13,073 nt of DNA from Candidatus Sivonenia alaskensis PMM_0068 (GTDB lineage Bacteria; Cyanobacteriota; Cyanobacteriia; Gloeobacterales; PMM-0068): contig CASBPW010000066.1 of assembly GCA_949127685.1 (NCBI GenBank), positions 1-13,073 on the forward strand, given 5' to 3'. This document shows, piece by piece, positions 1 to 6,759 of this stretch. How positions within the stretch are numbered: the first letter of the stretch is position 1; each line of letters opens with the position of its first letter. A program made the position numbers and the translations under genes. The notes below the pieces were generated by a model. The model was not told the origin of the DNA, searched no databases, and saw only the letters and a list, made by a program, of their open reading frames with translations.

Positions 1-123
1 GATTTCGTCTATAGACGATACGACGAATAAACGATTTAGTCTAATCGTCTATTAACGAAAAACTACAATCGTCTCATACTATATTTATCAAATTCGTTAT
101 TTCGTCTATTCGTCTACGGAAAA
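1..123. repeat. Copy 1 of 123-bp direct repeat with TCGTCTA motifs (partition site/operator)
   Basis: This block matches 251-373 at 115 of 123 positions by eye, with a period of 250 bp. It carries many TCGTCTA/TAGACGA motifs in both orientations, including a perfect 14-bp palindrome at 5-18 and a direct doublet at 102-116. Short repeated boxes upstream of a small ParA gene are typical of operator/centromere sites bound by RHH partners of type Ib systems; that role here is inferred. The window begins at the first base of the alignment, so the repeat may extend further left. In this copy the -35-like hexamer is TTAACG (52-57), weaker than TTGACG in copy 2. Confidence 0.75.
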
Positions 124-250
124 CGGCTACCACACCATCGGGGCTGATTGGTGAAGATAGAGCGACAAGAAAGCCATAGCACATTGGCAGGTAGATGCTC
201 ACTGCCTGGCGTTCTGCAAAAGGAACGGAAAGCACTCCGATTTTAGATAA
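124..250. other. Spacer between the two operator copies, no convincing gene
   Basis: Unlike its flanks this spacer has no TCGTCTA boxes. A 25-codon frame opens at 195 and runs into copy 2, but it has no clear ribosome binding site. A short inverted repeat, GGCAG/CTGCC, lies near 187-212. The arrangement would fit an ancestral partition promoter duplicated with loss of whatever followed the first copy; this is inference. Confidence 0.4.
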
Positions 251-373
251 GATTTCGTCAATAGACGATTAGACGAATAAACAATTTAGTCTAATCGTCT
301 ATTGACGAAAAACTGCAATCGTCTCATACTATATTTATCAAATTCGTCCTTTCGTCTATTCGTCTACGGAAAA
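251..373. repeat. Copy 2 of 123-bp direct repeat, immediately upstream of parA
   Basis: Second copy of the block at 1-123, ending 12 bp before the parA start codon. It keeps the TCGTCTA/TAGACGA boxes and the direct doublet at 352-366, while the leading palindrome has one mismatch (TCGTCAATAGACGA). The boxes overlap the likely parA promoter, so binding by the RHH partner could repress the operon and also mark the partition site. Confidence 0.75.
302..330 (+). promoter_or_regulatory. Candidate parA promoter inside operator copy 2
   Basis: TTGACG (302-307, five of six matches to the sigma70 -35) is followed after 17 bp by CATACT (325-330, four of six to the -10). Transcription would start about 50 bp before parA. 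The elements lie among TCGTCTA boxes, as expected for autoregulation. Assigned by eye. Confidence 0.4.
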
Positions 374-385
374 GTGCCCTACCCC

Positions 386-1048
386 ATGAAAACTATTGTG
401 ATTCTCAACAGCAAGGGCGGCGTTGGGAAGTCCAACATCACTCGGCACCTAGCTGTTGCTGCTGAGCAGGAAAGCCCTGGAATGGTCGTTTTGTGTGATA
501 CTGACCCCCAAAGCTCTTTGGCGGACTGGTGGAACGCCCGCACGTCCGAGACTCCACCCCTAGCCGTGATCGGCGTTGCTGAGTTCGCTGACAAGCAACC
601 GGTCCTAGCAAGCCGCTTTCAGTACCTATTTTTTGACACGGCCGCTGCCGATGCCAAGCAATACGGCGATATTTTAAAGTCGGCTGATCTAATCGTGATT
701 CCAGTCGTGCCCAGCCCGGACGACGTGCGGTCGCTCAATCGTTTGACGTTGCCAGTAGTCAAGGAAAGTGGCCGACCGTTCATTTTCGTGCTGAGCAAGG
801 CACGCCTGGCGACGCAGCTTCTGGTGTCCACCATGGCCGCGCTTTCGGAACATGGCACCGTCTGCCAAACCATCGTTCAGCAGCGGGAAGGGTATGCTAA
901 AGCAGCTTTCGCAGGATCGACGCTGCTGGAGGACGAGCCAAGTGGTAAGGGGGCGGAAGAGATTCGGGAATTATGGAACTTCGTGAAATCACGAATAGAC
1001 GAAAAGACGATTTCGGCCAAGAAGCTGAAGGGGATGCTTCATGTCTAA
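386..1048 (+). CDS. parA: ParA-family partition ATPase (type Ib)
   Basis: A 220-aa P-loop ATPase of the ParA/MinD class, which segregates plasmids by ATP-dependent, nonspecific DNA binding stimulated by a partner at the partition site. The deviant Walker A KGGVGKS is at residues 10-16, the Walker A' segment DTDPQ at 38-42 and the Walker B-like FFDT at 82-85. There is no N-terminal helix-turn-helix, and the length fits small type Ib ParAs. The ATG at 386 is preferred because the family begins just before the first strand (MKTIVILNSKGG). An in-frame TTG at 302 would add 28 residues encoded by the operator repeat and is unlikely. No good Shine-Dalgarno precedes 386. The last codons contain partition-site-like boxes (991-1010), and the end overlaps the RHH gene by 8 bp, suggesting translational coupling. 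Confidence 0.92.
   Translation: MKTIVILNSKGGVGKSNITRHLAVAAEQESPGMVVLCDTDPQSSLADWWNARTSETPPLAVIGVAEFADKQPVLASRFQYLFFDTAAADAKQYGDILKSADLIVIPVVPSPDDVRSLNRLTLPVVKESGRPFIFVLSKARLATQLLVSTMAALSEHGTVCQTIVQQREGYAKAAFAGSTLLEDEPSGKGAEEIRELWNFVKSRIDEKTISAKKLKGMLHV
991..1010. repeat. Partition-box cluster inside the 3' end of parA
   Basis: Three boxes of the ACGAATAGACGA/AGACGA type, the complement of the upstream TCGTCTA motif, fall in the last 20 codons of parA. They match the motif of the upstream operator copies, so the same protein could bind here. Protein-coding constraint alone does not obviously explain them. Confidence 0.55.
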
Positions 1049-1340
1049 GAAAGCACCGCTGGATATGTCGAGCCTGTTGGCGGCAAAAGGGCAGGGGGCT
1101 CCTGCCAACGATGCGCCAACCAGACCGATCATCACGGAAACGGACAGAGACGAAACGACGAATAGACGAATAGACGAACATAAGACGCCATCTAGTGAAT
1201 TCGTGAACCTAGGCTTCAAGGTCCCGAAGGAGTTCCGGCACCGTCTACGCAAAATCGCGGCGGCGAAAGACATCACCCTAGTCGAAGTTCTACGCGAAGC
1301 TGTGGATCTTTACGAGAAAGCGAACAGCGCACATCAGTAA
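1041..1340 (+). CDS. RHH partition protein (ParG/ParB-like, partner of ParA)
   Basis: A 99-aa protein overlapping the parA end by 8 bp. Residues 1-50 are polar and probably flexible, opening with a KKAPLDMSSLLAAKG segment like those preceding the DNA-binding domain in many small ParA partners. Residues about 54-95 fit a ribbon-helix-helix: strand VNLGFKVP, then helix EFRHRLRKIAAAK and helix LVEVLREAVDLYEKA. In ParG-type proteins the RHH dimer binds repeated boxes at the partition site and promoter, while the mobile N-terminus stimulates ParA ATPase. The obvious ligand here is the TCGTCTA array upstream. The linker DNA at 1148-1187 contains that same array, in frame. Family is inferred from architecture and context; residue-level similarity to ParG was not tested. 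Confidence 0.82.
   Translation: MSKKAPLDMSSLLAAKGQGAPANDAPTRPIITETDRDETTNRRIDEHKTPSSEFVNLGFKVPKEFRHRLRKIAAAKDITLVEVLREAVDLYEKANSAHQ
1148..1187. repeat. Tandem AGACGAAT boxes inside the RHH partition gene
   Basis: About five AGACGA-type boxes occur in 40 bp, three of them at an 8-bp period (GACGAATA units). They encode the linker around residues 37-49 of the RHH protein (DETTNRRIDEHK). The boxes are the complement of the TCGTCTA motif in the upstream direct repeats, so the coding region may be part of the binding array. Confidence 0.6.
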
Positions 1341-1695
1341 AGTCCTGGCTAGTTCATGGCTACACGGGATTGTTCAAATGGGGGTAACCCTTTCCTGATA
1401 GCTATGGTAAGAACACCGTAGCTCCTTGGGCAAAAGTGTTGCCATCCAACCCGGTGCCTTGAACCATGTCTCGGTTAATGTATACAGTCAGGCATCGCCG
1501 CATTGATTTCTTAGCCTGTTTCCATTACTGATGACCATCCTTCGCTTCCCCCCGCAGGCAATCGCCCAAGCCCAAAGCGTCCACCTAAGTGACAGCCTCT
1601 GGCACCGTTACTTTAGGGCCAAATAAGTTTTGCAGAAAGCAGAAAGTAGTACAGTTGAGCAGTCGCCATGGTCTGTAACTTGGTAGTTTCTAGTT
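1341..1695. other. Gene-poor stretch after the par operon
   Basis: No clear gene. A 9-bp hairpin with a 6-nt loop lies at 1400-1423, with no T-run, so it is only a weak terminator candidate. The dispersed repeat copy A is at 1427-1468. A 31-codon plus-strand frame (1531-1626) reads like a protein tail, ending LWHRYFRAK, but I do not recognise it and it has no ribosome binding site. It may be a gene remnant. Confidence 0.45.
1427..1468 (+). repeat. Dispersed 42-bp repeat, copy A
   Basis: Matches copy C (3225-3266) at about 36 of 42 positions and the inverted copy B (3176-3217) at about 34 of 42. All three end in the core TGCCTTGAACCATG. A weaker match to the opposite arm may begin near 1355 (CATGG, then GGTAACCCTTT at about 1383), so this side too could be a decayed palindromic element. 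The copies bracket the P450 gene. Confidence 0.6.
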
Positions 1696-3141
1696 TTAGA
1701 GTTTTGACTTCACCCTGAGTCTCATTGAGGCTGGGGGAGCCATAGTCAAGCCACGGCGGGCCGGGAGGAGAGGACGGGGCCGAGGGAGCGTCAACTCAAA
1801 GTCCTGTAATAAGGTTGCCACACTGAGCTTGAGTTCCATCATCGCCAGAGCTGAGCCAACACAACGTCGATGGCCGCCACCGAAGGGCAGATACTCATGG
1901 GGGGCAAATTGACGTTCCCAAAACCGCTCAGGGCGAAATTGCTTGGGCTCAGGATAGATGTCTGGGCGTTGGTGAATGATATAAGTTGCAGGCATTAAGG
2001 CGGTTCCCGCTTCGAAGGAATAGCCAGCAAGGGTCATTGGTTCGAGCAACACCCGCGCAAATGCTGTTGGTGTAATCGGATAAATCCGCAGAGTTTCCTG
2101 GCAAACGGCTGTCAGGTAGGGTAACTGCGCGGTCGCCATCGGGTCAGGATGGGGACCTAGCTCTGCCAGTTCAGCCCGTAGTTTCCTTTGTACCTCTGGT
2201 AAATAGTGAATCCAGTAGAGCATCCAAACCATGGCTGAGGCAGTGGTCTCGTGCCCGGCCAATAGAAGGGTGACGAGCTCGTCATGGAGTTCTTCGTCAC
2301 TCATTGCTTCACCGTTCTCATCTCTGGCCTGGAGTAGTAGGGTCAGGATGTCGGTCTTTTCGTCTGGTTTAACCCCTGGTTTCTCCAGGTATTGACGGCG
2401 ATCGCGGATTTCGGCGTAAATTAATTGCCGCACCTGTTCTCGTAGGTGGATAAATCTTCCCCAGGGGCTCCAAGGTCCCCAATCTTTCTGCAGAGACGGG
2501 AAAAATAAGAAGCTTGAACTAATTGGATAGGCAAAGGAGTCAAGCATGGTGCCCATGAGCCGTTGAAGTTGGGATAAACGAGCCCCTTCTCGCAGACCGA
2601 AGACTGCTTGCAGAATGACCCCCAAGGTAAGTTCTTGCATGGGTGGGCGCGCCACAATTGATTGACCCGGTTGCCAGGTGGCACTTACTTGACGAGTGAT
2701 GTCACAAATGAGCTGCGCATAGGCACGCAGGCGATCCCCATGGAAGGGAGGCATCAGAAGCTTACGTTGACGTTGGTGGGGGTCACCATCGAGCAGTAGG
2801 ATTGAATGTTCACCCACCATGGTCTGAAGAACTCCATTACTCCTTCCTGTAATTACTTTGGTGGCATCTAACATGAACAGCTCTCGCAGTACATCGGGGT
2901 CACCCACATATACCAGCGGCACTTCGTTCTCGCCGCCAACCTTGAACATGGGACCATAAAGCCGAACGTTATCATCCATATACCCCGTCGGCTGCAGAAT
3001 TAGGCGGAAGATCCGCAGTATGCGTCTCAGTCCCCGTGCTTTAGGACCATCGAGTTCTCGATGCTCTGGGCGATTGGATTGGGCGGCAGTCTCTAGAACC
3101 TTAATCGTCATCACGCTTATCCTGATATTGGACCTGTTCAT
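1696..3141 (-). CDS. Cytochrome P450 (CYP110-like)
   Basis: A full-length 481-aa haem monooxygenase, which inserts one oxygen atom into an organic substrate using electrons from partner redox proteins. I-helix oxygen-binding motif AGHETT is at residues 295-300, the K-helix ExxR (ETLR) at 349-352, PERF at 404-407, and the haem loop FGGGHRRCVG at 420-429 with the iron-ligating Cys427. There is no membrane anchor, so it is soluble. The overall pattern, especially PFGGGHRRCVG followed by ALAMMELKL, recalls cyanobacterial CYP110 enzymes; the subfamily and substrate are not established here. An AGGA precedes the ATG at 3141 by 5 nt; residue 11 is another plausible start with AGGA at 9 nt. No redox partner gene is adjacent. 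The gene sits between copies of a dispersed repeat and contains the only HIP1 octamer seen. Confidence 0.95.
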   Translation of the reverse strand: MNRSNIRISVMTIKVLETAAQSNRPEHRELDGPKARGLRRILRIFRLILQPTGYMDDNVRLYGPMFKVGGENEVPLVYVGDPDVLRELFMLDATKVITGRSNGVLQTMVGEHSILLLDGDPHQRQRKLLMPPFHGDRLRAYAQLICDITRQVSATWQPGQSIVARPPMQELTLGVILQAVFGLREGARLSQLQRLMGTMLDSFAYPISSSFLFFPSLQKDWGPWSPWGRFIHLREQVRQLIYAEIRDRRQYLEKPGVKPDEKTDILTLLLQARDENGEAMSDEELHDELVTLLLAGHETTASAMVWMLYWIHYLPEVQRKLRAELAELGPHPDPMATAQLPYLTAVCQETLRIYPITPTAFARVLLEPMTLAGYSFEAGTALMPATYIIHQRPDIYPEPKQFRPERFWERQFAPHEYLPFGGGHRRCVGSALAMMELKLSVATLLQDFELTLPRPRPLLPARRGLTMAPPASMRLRVKSKL

Positions 3142-3175
3142 TTGTCCTGAAGCTAACTACGATCATAAGTGATGC

Positions 3176-3266
3176 CATGGTTCAAGGCAGCAGGTTGGAA
3201 GGTACCACTTTTGGGTAAACCTAATGGGCAAAAGGGTTACCCTTCAGCCTGGTGCCTTGAACCATG
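3176..3266. repeat. Inverted pair of the 42-bp dispersed repeat (copies B and C)
   Basis: Copy B (3176-3217, inverted) and copy C (3225-3266) form an imperfect palindrome with a 7-bp centre; about 33 of 42 arm positions pair. It fills the gap between the P450 start and the end of the upstream 279-aa gene. It could fold as a hairpin in a minus-strand read-through transcript, or be a small palindromic mobile element. No T-run follows, so it is not a standard terminator. Confidence 0.65.
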
Positions 3267-4076
3267 CCCAAAATCCATAGTCACTGCTAACCGAACCGGA
3301 GCAGAAGAATCCCTTTCTTCTTCAGGTATTTGATAGAAAATAATTGGAAATGGCGACCCATACTGCTTAAGGCAAGCGACCAATAAATATTCACTAAATT
3401 CGAGCAGATTACTAAGGATTACCTCCAAATCGGGAAGTAGCAATGTGGGGTTATCATTATTTAGGTGCCAAGTAGGAGGAATAATCTGGTGCGCTCCTGA
3501 TTCTTGGGATTGAGCAACTTGGTAGTTTTCTACATACAAACGGCCTGCGTGTCCACCAGGATGTTCAATAGCATTTTGATGGTTCACAACATATTTAATC
3601 CACTCTTGATCTGACTTTAGTAAAGTAGGTAGAAGTGCATCCTGACCAAACTTGGCCGTAGCCCATTCCGATATTTGTTGATACTCGCTATAGTCAAATT
3701 TTTCATTAAAGAACGGTTCAAATAACAATGCCAGGTCTCTCAAAGCAGACTTGGCATTATGAAGATATGTTTCTACATCTTCTTGCAATTGGGTTATGTG
3801 AGGAAGGTCTAGTATGCGTCCGTCAGATTGGGTCTTTATTCCATTCTCTTGTATTTCCGCATTAAACTTATCAATTTTGGAGGAAATACGATTCACTACT
3901 TCCAGGCATCGGATAAGACGCGGCTGAAACATAGAAAAGAAAATCTCAATTATTCGCTCTTTCTGGGGCTTAGGGATTGAGAAAGGCTGCAGCAAGTTAC
4001 TTACTTGCACAGATGTTCGAGCAACTATAGGATTCTCAGTCCCATAATCTGAAATCTTTTTGAGCATGAATTCCAT
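3237..4076 (-). CDS. Hypothetical protein, possibly HEPN-like
   Basis: A 279-aa protein I do not recognise. AGGGAG lies 8 nt before the ATG at 4076, so start and expression are well supported. No signal peptide or membrane segment is evident. It is predicted mostly helical and carries KYVVNHQNAIEHPGG near residues 163-177. That resembles the short R/N-x4-6-H helix of HEPN-type RNases and nucleotidyltransferase partners (often RNxxxH), but the usual arginine is absent, so HEPN membership is only a suggestion. The last 8-10 residues (GSRHQAEG) are encoded by dispersed repeat copy C, so the original C-terminus was probably replaced when that repeat arrived. It lies 95 bp upstream of the P450 on the same strand; co-transcription is possible but would cross the palindrome. 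Confidence 0.72.
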   Translation of the reverse strand: MEFMLKKISDYGTENPIVARTSVQVSNLLQPFSIPKPQKERIIEIFFSMFQPRLIRCLEVVNRISSKIDKFNAEIQENGIKTQSDGRILDLPHITQLQEDVETYLHNAKSALRDLALLFEPFFNEKFDYSEYQQISEWATAKFGQDALLPTLLKSDQEWIKYVVNHQNAIEHPGGHAGRLYVENYQVAQSQESGAHQIIPPTWHLNNDNPTLLLPDLEVILSNLLEFSEYLLVACLKQYGSPFPIIFYQIPEEERDSSAPVRLAVTMDFGHGSRHQAEG

Positions 4077-4738
4077 ACTGCGTGCTCCCTACAAAACCTA
4101 ATAAGCTAACTACAGCATACTAAACAGTTAGTCCCCCTGTGTATTGCCCCTAACCAATAGGGAAAAGAAAAGCTCGGTGTGTCTTTTGGTGGGGAACTAA
4201 GGATTTGCGAGCTAATAGCCCTTTTCAGGAAATAAGGTAGAAGTTCTGATTGTGTAAACCCCCGTTATCTCTCCTTAGACAAGGCTATGCAGGGTATTGA
4301 TATCCTTCTTGGGTCGGTGCATCCGTGGCTCCCTACGTGTTCAGCTTGCTGGGTGCTAGCTTCGCTTACGCGTGGCTTATGGCCTGCCCAGAGCGCTAGG
4401 CGCACGCTATGCGAACGCGCCATACATCTAAGCAGGCTTTTGAGTGGATACCGGACAGTTGCACTTGAGGTCGCTTAGCTCCGGCTTTTAGAGAGGGGGT
4501 ATTTAGTGCTGATAAATTTCTCTGATTCTCACTTCATAGCCTGTTTGAGAATCCGGCTTTGTTTTCTATGATAGTGGCGACTTAGTCCAAACCTTCTTCT
4601 GGGGCAGTATTTGGACGCTCATTGCTGGCATTCCTGCTGACGTTGCCACAGGCTGTGGGTTAATGTGAAGCTTGTGGGATTTTATTTTCTATGTGCGCTT
4701 ATTCAGCCTATTGGGATTCCAGGTGCTGAGATAATTTT
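4077..4738. other. Gene-poor stretch with a palindromic patch and a short coding remnant
   Basis: No confident gene. A G+C-rich patch around 4355-4420 contains imperfect inverted GCTTACGCG/CGCTATGCGAACGCG-type segments, like short dispersed repeats common in filamentous cyanobacteria. The 63-codon frame across it (4287-4478) looks like a chance reading of the repeat. A 39-codon open stretch at 4549-4668 reads DLVQTFFWGSIWTLIAGIPAD near its middle. It has protein-like composition but no start codon and a stop directly upstream, so it may be a gene fragment. Confidence 0.4.
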
Positions 4739-5386
4739 CTAAGAAAGCTTGTTCTTGCGGACAGTTCGGTAAAGTCTCTGGCGTAGGAACGACAGACTTA
4801 TCCACTTCATCGGAAAGTACAGGCTGGCAATAACGACAAAGGTTAGAGCAATGACTACCAGGGGCCTTTTCATAACAAGGTCACTCAGGAGATCACTCGC
4901 GAGGTTATGAGGCTGCGTCAGCAAATCCCAGCTGTTAAATCTTTGGAATCTCCCAAGGTAGATCCCAAGGGCACTCAGGCCGTGGATTATAAATTCTGTC
5001 AGCAGAATCCACCGTTTCCATCCTTGGCTACTCAGGTAATGACCTAGGTTTATCAGAGAAAGAACATAGGCTTCAAAGCCAACGAAAAAAAAGATGAGAT
5101 AGGAAGGGAGAATAACCAGGGTAATCAGGTAAACCGAGGAATAACGGTGCACATCTTCAATCAGGTGAATGACATCTGTCAAAATATAGGGCGCATTGGG
5201 CAAGAACGCTAGAAATATCAGGGCTCCAATCCACCAAAGTACTGTGTGCGGGCGAGTTCGGCGGAATAGCCAAATACTGAGTCCTAACGGAATCAGCGCG
5301 AGAAACAAGTTCCATGCCATCCAATCAAGATTTCTATAAAGGGCCTCTGGCAAAGAGGGTAGCCAATTCAGCAGTTGAGATTTCAT
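4739..5386 (-). CDS. DUF1361 family integral membrane protein
   Basis: A 215-aa hydrophobic protein with about six membrane segments (roughly residues 23-40, 49-66, 84-102, 104-119, 128-145 and 176-194) and a basic C-terminus. The family signature FLPNAPYILTDVIHL is at 61-75 and GIYLGRFQRFNSWD at 141-154; I recognise both from DUF1361 proteins. The family has no established biochemical role, and none is assigned. Length is typical. The gene stands alone: over 600 bp without a clear gene lies on each side, so there is no operon context. A conserved intact gene here suggests that this part is chromosomal or carried cargo. Confidence 0.88.
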   Translation of the reverse strand: MKSQLLNWLPSLPEALYRNLDWMAWNLFLALIPLGLSIWLFRRTRPHTVLWWIGALIFLAFLPNAPYILTDVIHLIEDVHRYSSVYLITLVILPSYLIFFFVGFEAYVLSLINLGHYLSSQGWKRWILLTEFIIHGLSALGIYLGRFQRFNSWDLLTQPHNLASDLLSDLVMKRPLVVIALTFVVIASLYFPMKWISLSFLRQRLYRTVRKNKLS

Positions 5387-5546
5387 GGACTAAGTACATG
5401 CATCAGTTTGCAGTTTGGTGAGGGATAGATTTATGATTCCCGATCGTGAGATGGCGGCATCTATAGGGTAGATGGCTAAAATTTAGTGTCCTTCCTATGC
5501 CTGAAAACCGCTCTATTGGACTAATGGACTAAAAAATTGCGTACGT

Positions 5547-5566
5547 AAAAATCTAGGGAGATTTTT
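5547..5566. terminator. Hairpin with A/T flanks, possible bidirectional terminator
   Basis: AAAAATCT and AGATTTTT form a perfect 8-bp stem with a 4-nt loop (AGGG); T residues end the stem on either strand. It resembles a weak factor-independent terminator, but the stem is A/T-rich and no intact gene ends just before it. Confidence 0.3.
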
Positions 5567-5687
5567 GCAGCGAGAAATACAGTTCTAGCACGTTCGTAAA
5601 TGCAAAAAGAACAGCCACGCTAGACCGGGATGCGCTGTAAAGCTACCGGTAAAATGCCACAGAACTCCGCCTCCGCGTGTCGGGCAG

Positions 5688-5879
5688 CGGGAAATCTGGA
5701 AACCCTGGACTGATGCGGAAAAGAAGCAACTAGCGGCGAAGACTGACCAGGATGCCGATTTATTAAGCTACTGTCTGCAAACGGCTCGAAAGAAGTTCGT
5801 TGATAGTGGCTTAGTGGAAAGTGAGGAGTTGGCTTGTGCCTTGACTTCCGTTTCGTTCTCTCACTGGAAATATTATTGA
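5688..5879 (+). pseudogene. C-terminal remnant of an unidentified protein
   Basis: A 63-codon open stretch ending in TGA, without a usable start. The translation has normal protein composition and a helical look (for example REIWKPWTDAEKKQLAAK, then DADLLSYCLQTARKKF and DSGLVESEELA). Upstream the frame stays open to about 5600, but the composition changes to Pro/Arg/Cys-rich, unlike coding sequence. This suggests the 3' end of a gene whose 5' part was lost. Family not recognised. Confidence 0.3.
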
Positions 5880-6061
5880 AGCCTATGCCCCCAGCAAATC
5901 TGTTCAAAGTATTTCTAGGAACTTTTATTGATTGCGTAACATCCAATCTATAGAGAAGCCAGAAATGCCTTGGATAGAAATTCAACACCACTAAGGTTAG
6001 ATTAACTGCCTATAACAACACTTGTGCCACTTTTGGCGGACTAAACGATGTTGACGAGTAT

Positions 6062-6718
6062 ATGAAACACCTTCTGCTTATAGACGATGACACCCGATTT
6101 CTACTCCTGATGGGAGATTATTTGGAGGAGCAGGGTTATCAATTAAGTCGGGCAGCTAGTGGAAAGCAGGGTATCGAAGTCGTTAGTCGACTTGCGAGAG
6201 AGTCACTTCTCCCAGACTTAATTATTTGTGACGTGGTGATGCCCCAAATGGATGGGTATGAATTTGTGTATGCACTGCGAGCAATGCCTAGTTGTGAATT
6301 TCTTCCTGTTATCTTCCTCTCCGCAAAAGGCGAGGTCAATGACCGGATTCGAGGGCTTAAGGAAGGAGGAGATGCCTATCTGGTAAAATCCTTTGAACCC
6401 GATGAATTGGTGGCCTTGGTCGAAGCTATACTGCGCCGTTCTGAGCATACGCAAACCTCAAGCAATCGCCAAGAAGGATGGCGAAATTTAGGCGAACCTG
6501 CCATCGTTATTCAATTTGATGTAGAACTCACCACAACGGAAGGTAAAGTACTTTGCTATGTGGCCCGTGGCCTTTCCAACAAAGAGATCGCAAACGAAAT
6601 GTGCGTCTCTCAACGGACTGTAGAAAGCCATGTAAGTAATATGCTCCAAAAAACCACGTTGACTAATCGTACGGAGTTAACCCGTTGGGCCATTGAAAGT
6701 AGACATATTAGAGATTAG
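6062..6718 (+). CDS. Response regulator transcription factor, NarL/LuxR type
   Basis: A 218-aa two-component response regulator: receiver domain (residues 1-125), linker, then LuxR-type helix-turn-helix (about 156-212). Acidic pocket Asp8-Asp10, phospho-acceptor Asp57 in IICDVVMP, Ser87 and Lys109 are all present. The proline that usually follows the lysine is serine (VKSF). The output domain has the usual LSNKEIANEMCVSQRTVESHVSNML helix pair, shown here from residue 171. The upstream frame is open to about 5970 but has no ATG, GTG or TTG, so the ATG at 6062 is the only start; its ribosome binding site is weak. No histidine kinase gene is in the window, so the cognate sensor and targets are unknown. 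It converges on the relaxase operon across a hairpin at 6733-6755. Confidence 0.93.
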   Translation: MKHLLLIDDDTRFLLLMGDYLEEQGYQLSRAASGKQGIEVVSRLARESLLPDLIICDVVMPQMDGYEFVYALRAMPSCEFLPVIFLSAKGEVNDRIRGLKEGGDAYLVKSFEPDELVALVEAILRRSEHTQTSSNRQEGWRNLGEPAIVIQFDVELTTTEGKVLCYVARGLSNKEIANEMCVSQRTVESHVSNMLQKTTLTNRTELTRWAIESRHIRD

Positions 6719-6732
6719 GTCGCTTGGGTAGT

Positions 6733-6755
6733 CCCCACTCCTCTATAGAGTGGGG
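6733..6755. terminator. Hairpin between convergent response regulator and relaxase genes
   Basis: CCCCACTC and GAGTGGGG form a perfect 8-bp G+C-rich stem with a 7-nt loop, 14 bp after the response regulator stop and 5 bp beyond the relaxase stop on the other strand. Neither side has a strong T-run. Its place between convergent genes supports a bidirectional terminator role. Confidence 0.5.
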
Positions 6756-6759
6756 CAGT

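Larger units (their letters stand above)
5387..6061. other. Intergenic stretch between DUF1361 gene and response regulator
   Basis: Contains an A/T-rich hairpin (5547-5566) and a probable coding remnant (5688-5879), described separately. The minus-strand frame opposite the remnant (5620-5991) has biased, low-complexity composition and no ribosome binding site, so I treat it as a shadow. The promoter of the response regulator should lie in the last 150 bp, but no convincing -35/-10 pair was seen. Confidence 0.4.

Noticed and set aside
1..373. CRISPR array
   Set aside because: Repeat boxes are 7-8 bp and irregular, the long repeat has only two copies, and no cas genes are present; it fits a partition site.
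302..385. Longer ParA starting at TTG 302
   Set aside because: The added 28 residues are translated operator repeat, and ParA homologues start at the MKTIVILNSKGG strand.
4287..4478. 63-aa plus-strand frame
   Set aside because: Runs through the palindromic G+C-rich patch; looks like translation of a repeat and lacks a ribosome binding site.
5620..5991. 123-aa minus-strand frame
   Set aside because: Biased composition, no ribosome binding site, and it lies opposite a more protein-like plus-strand remnant.
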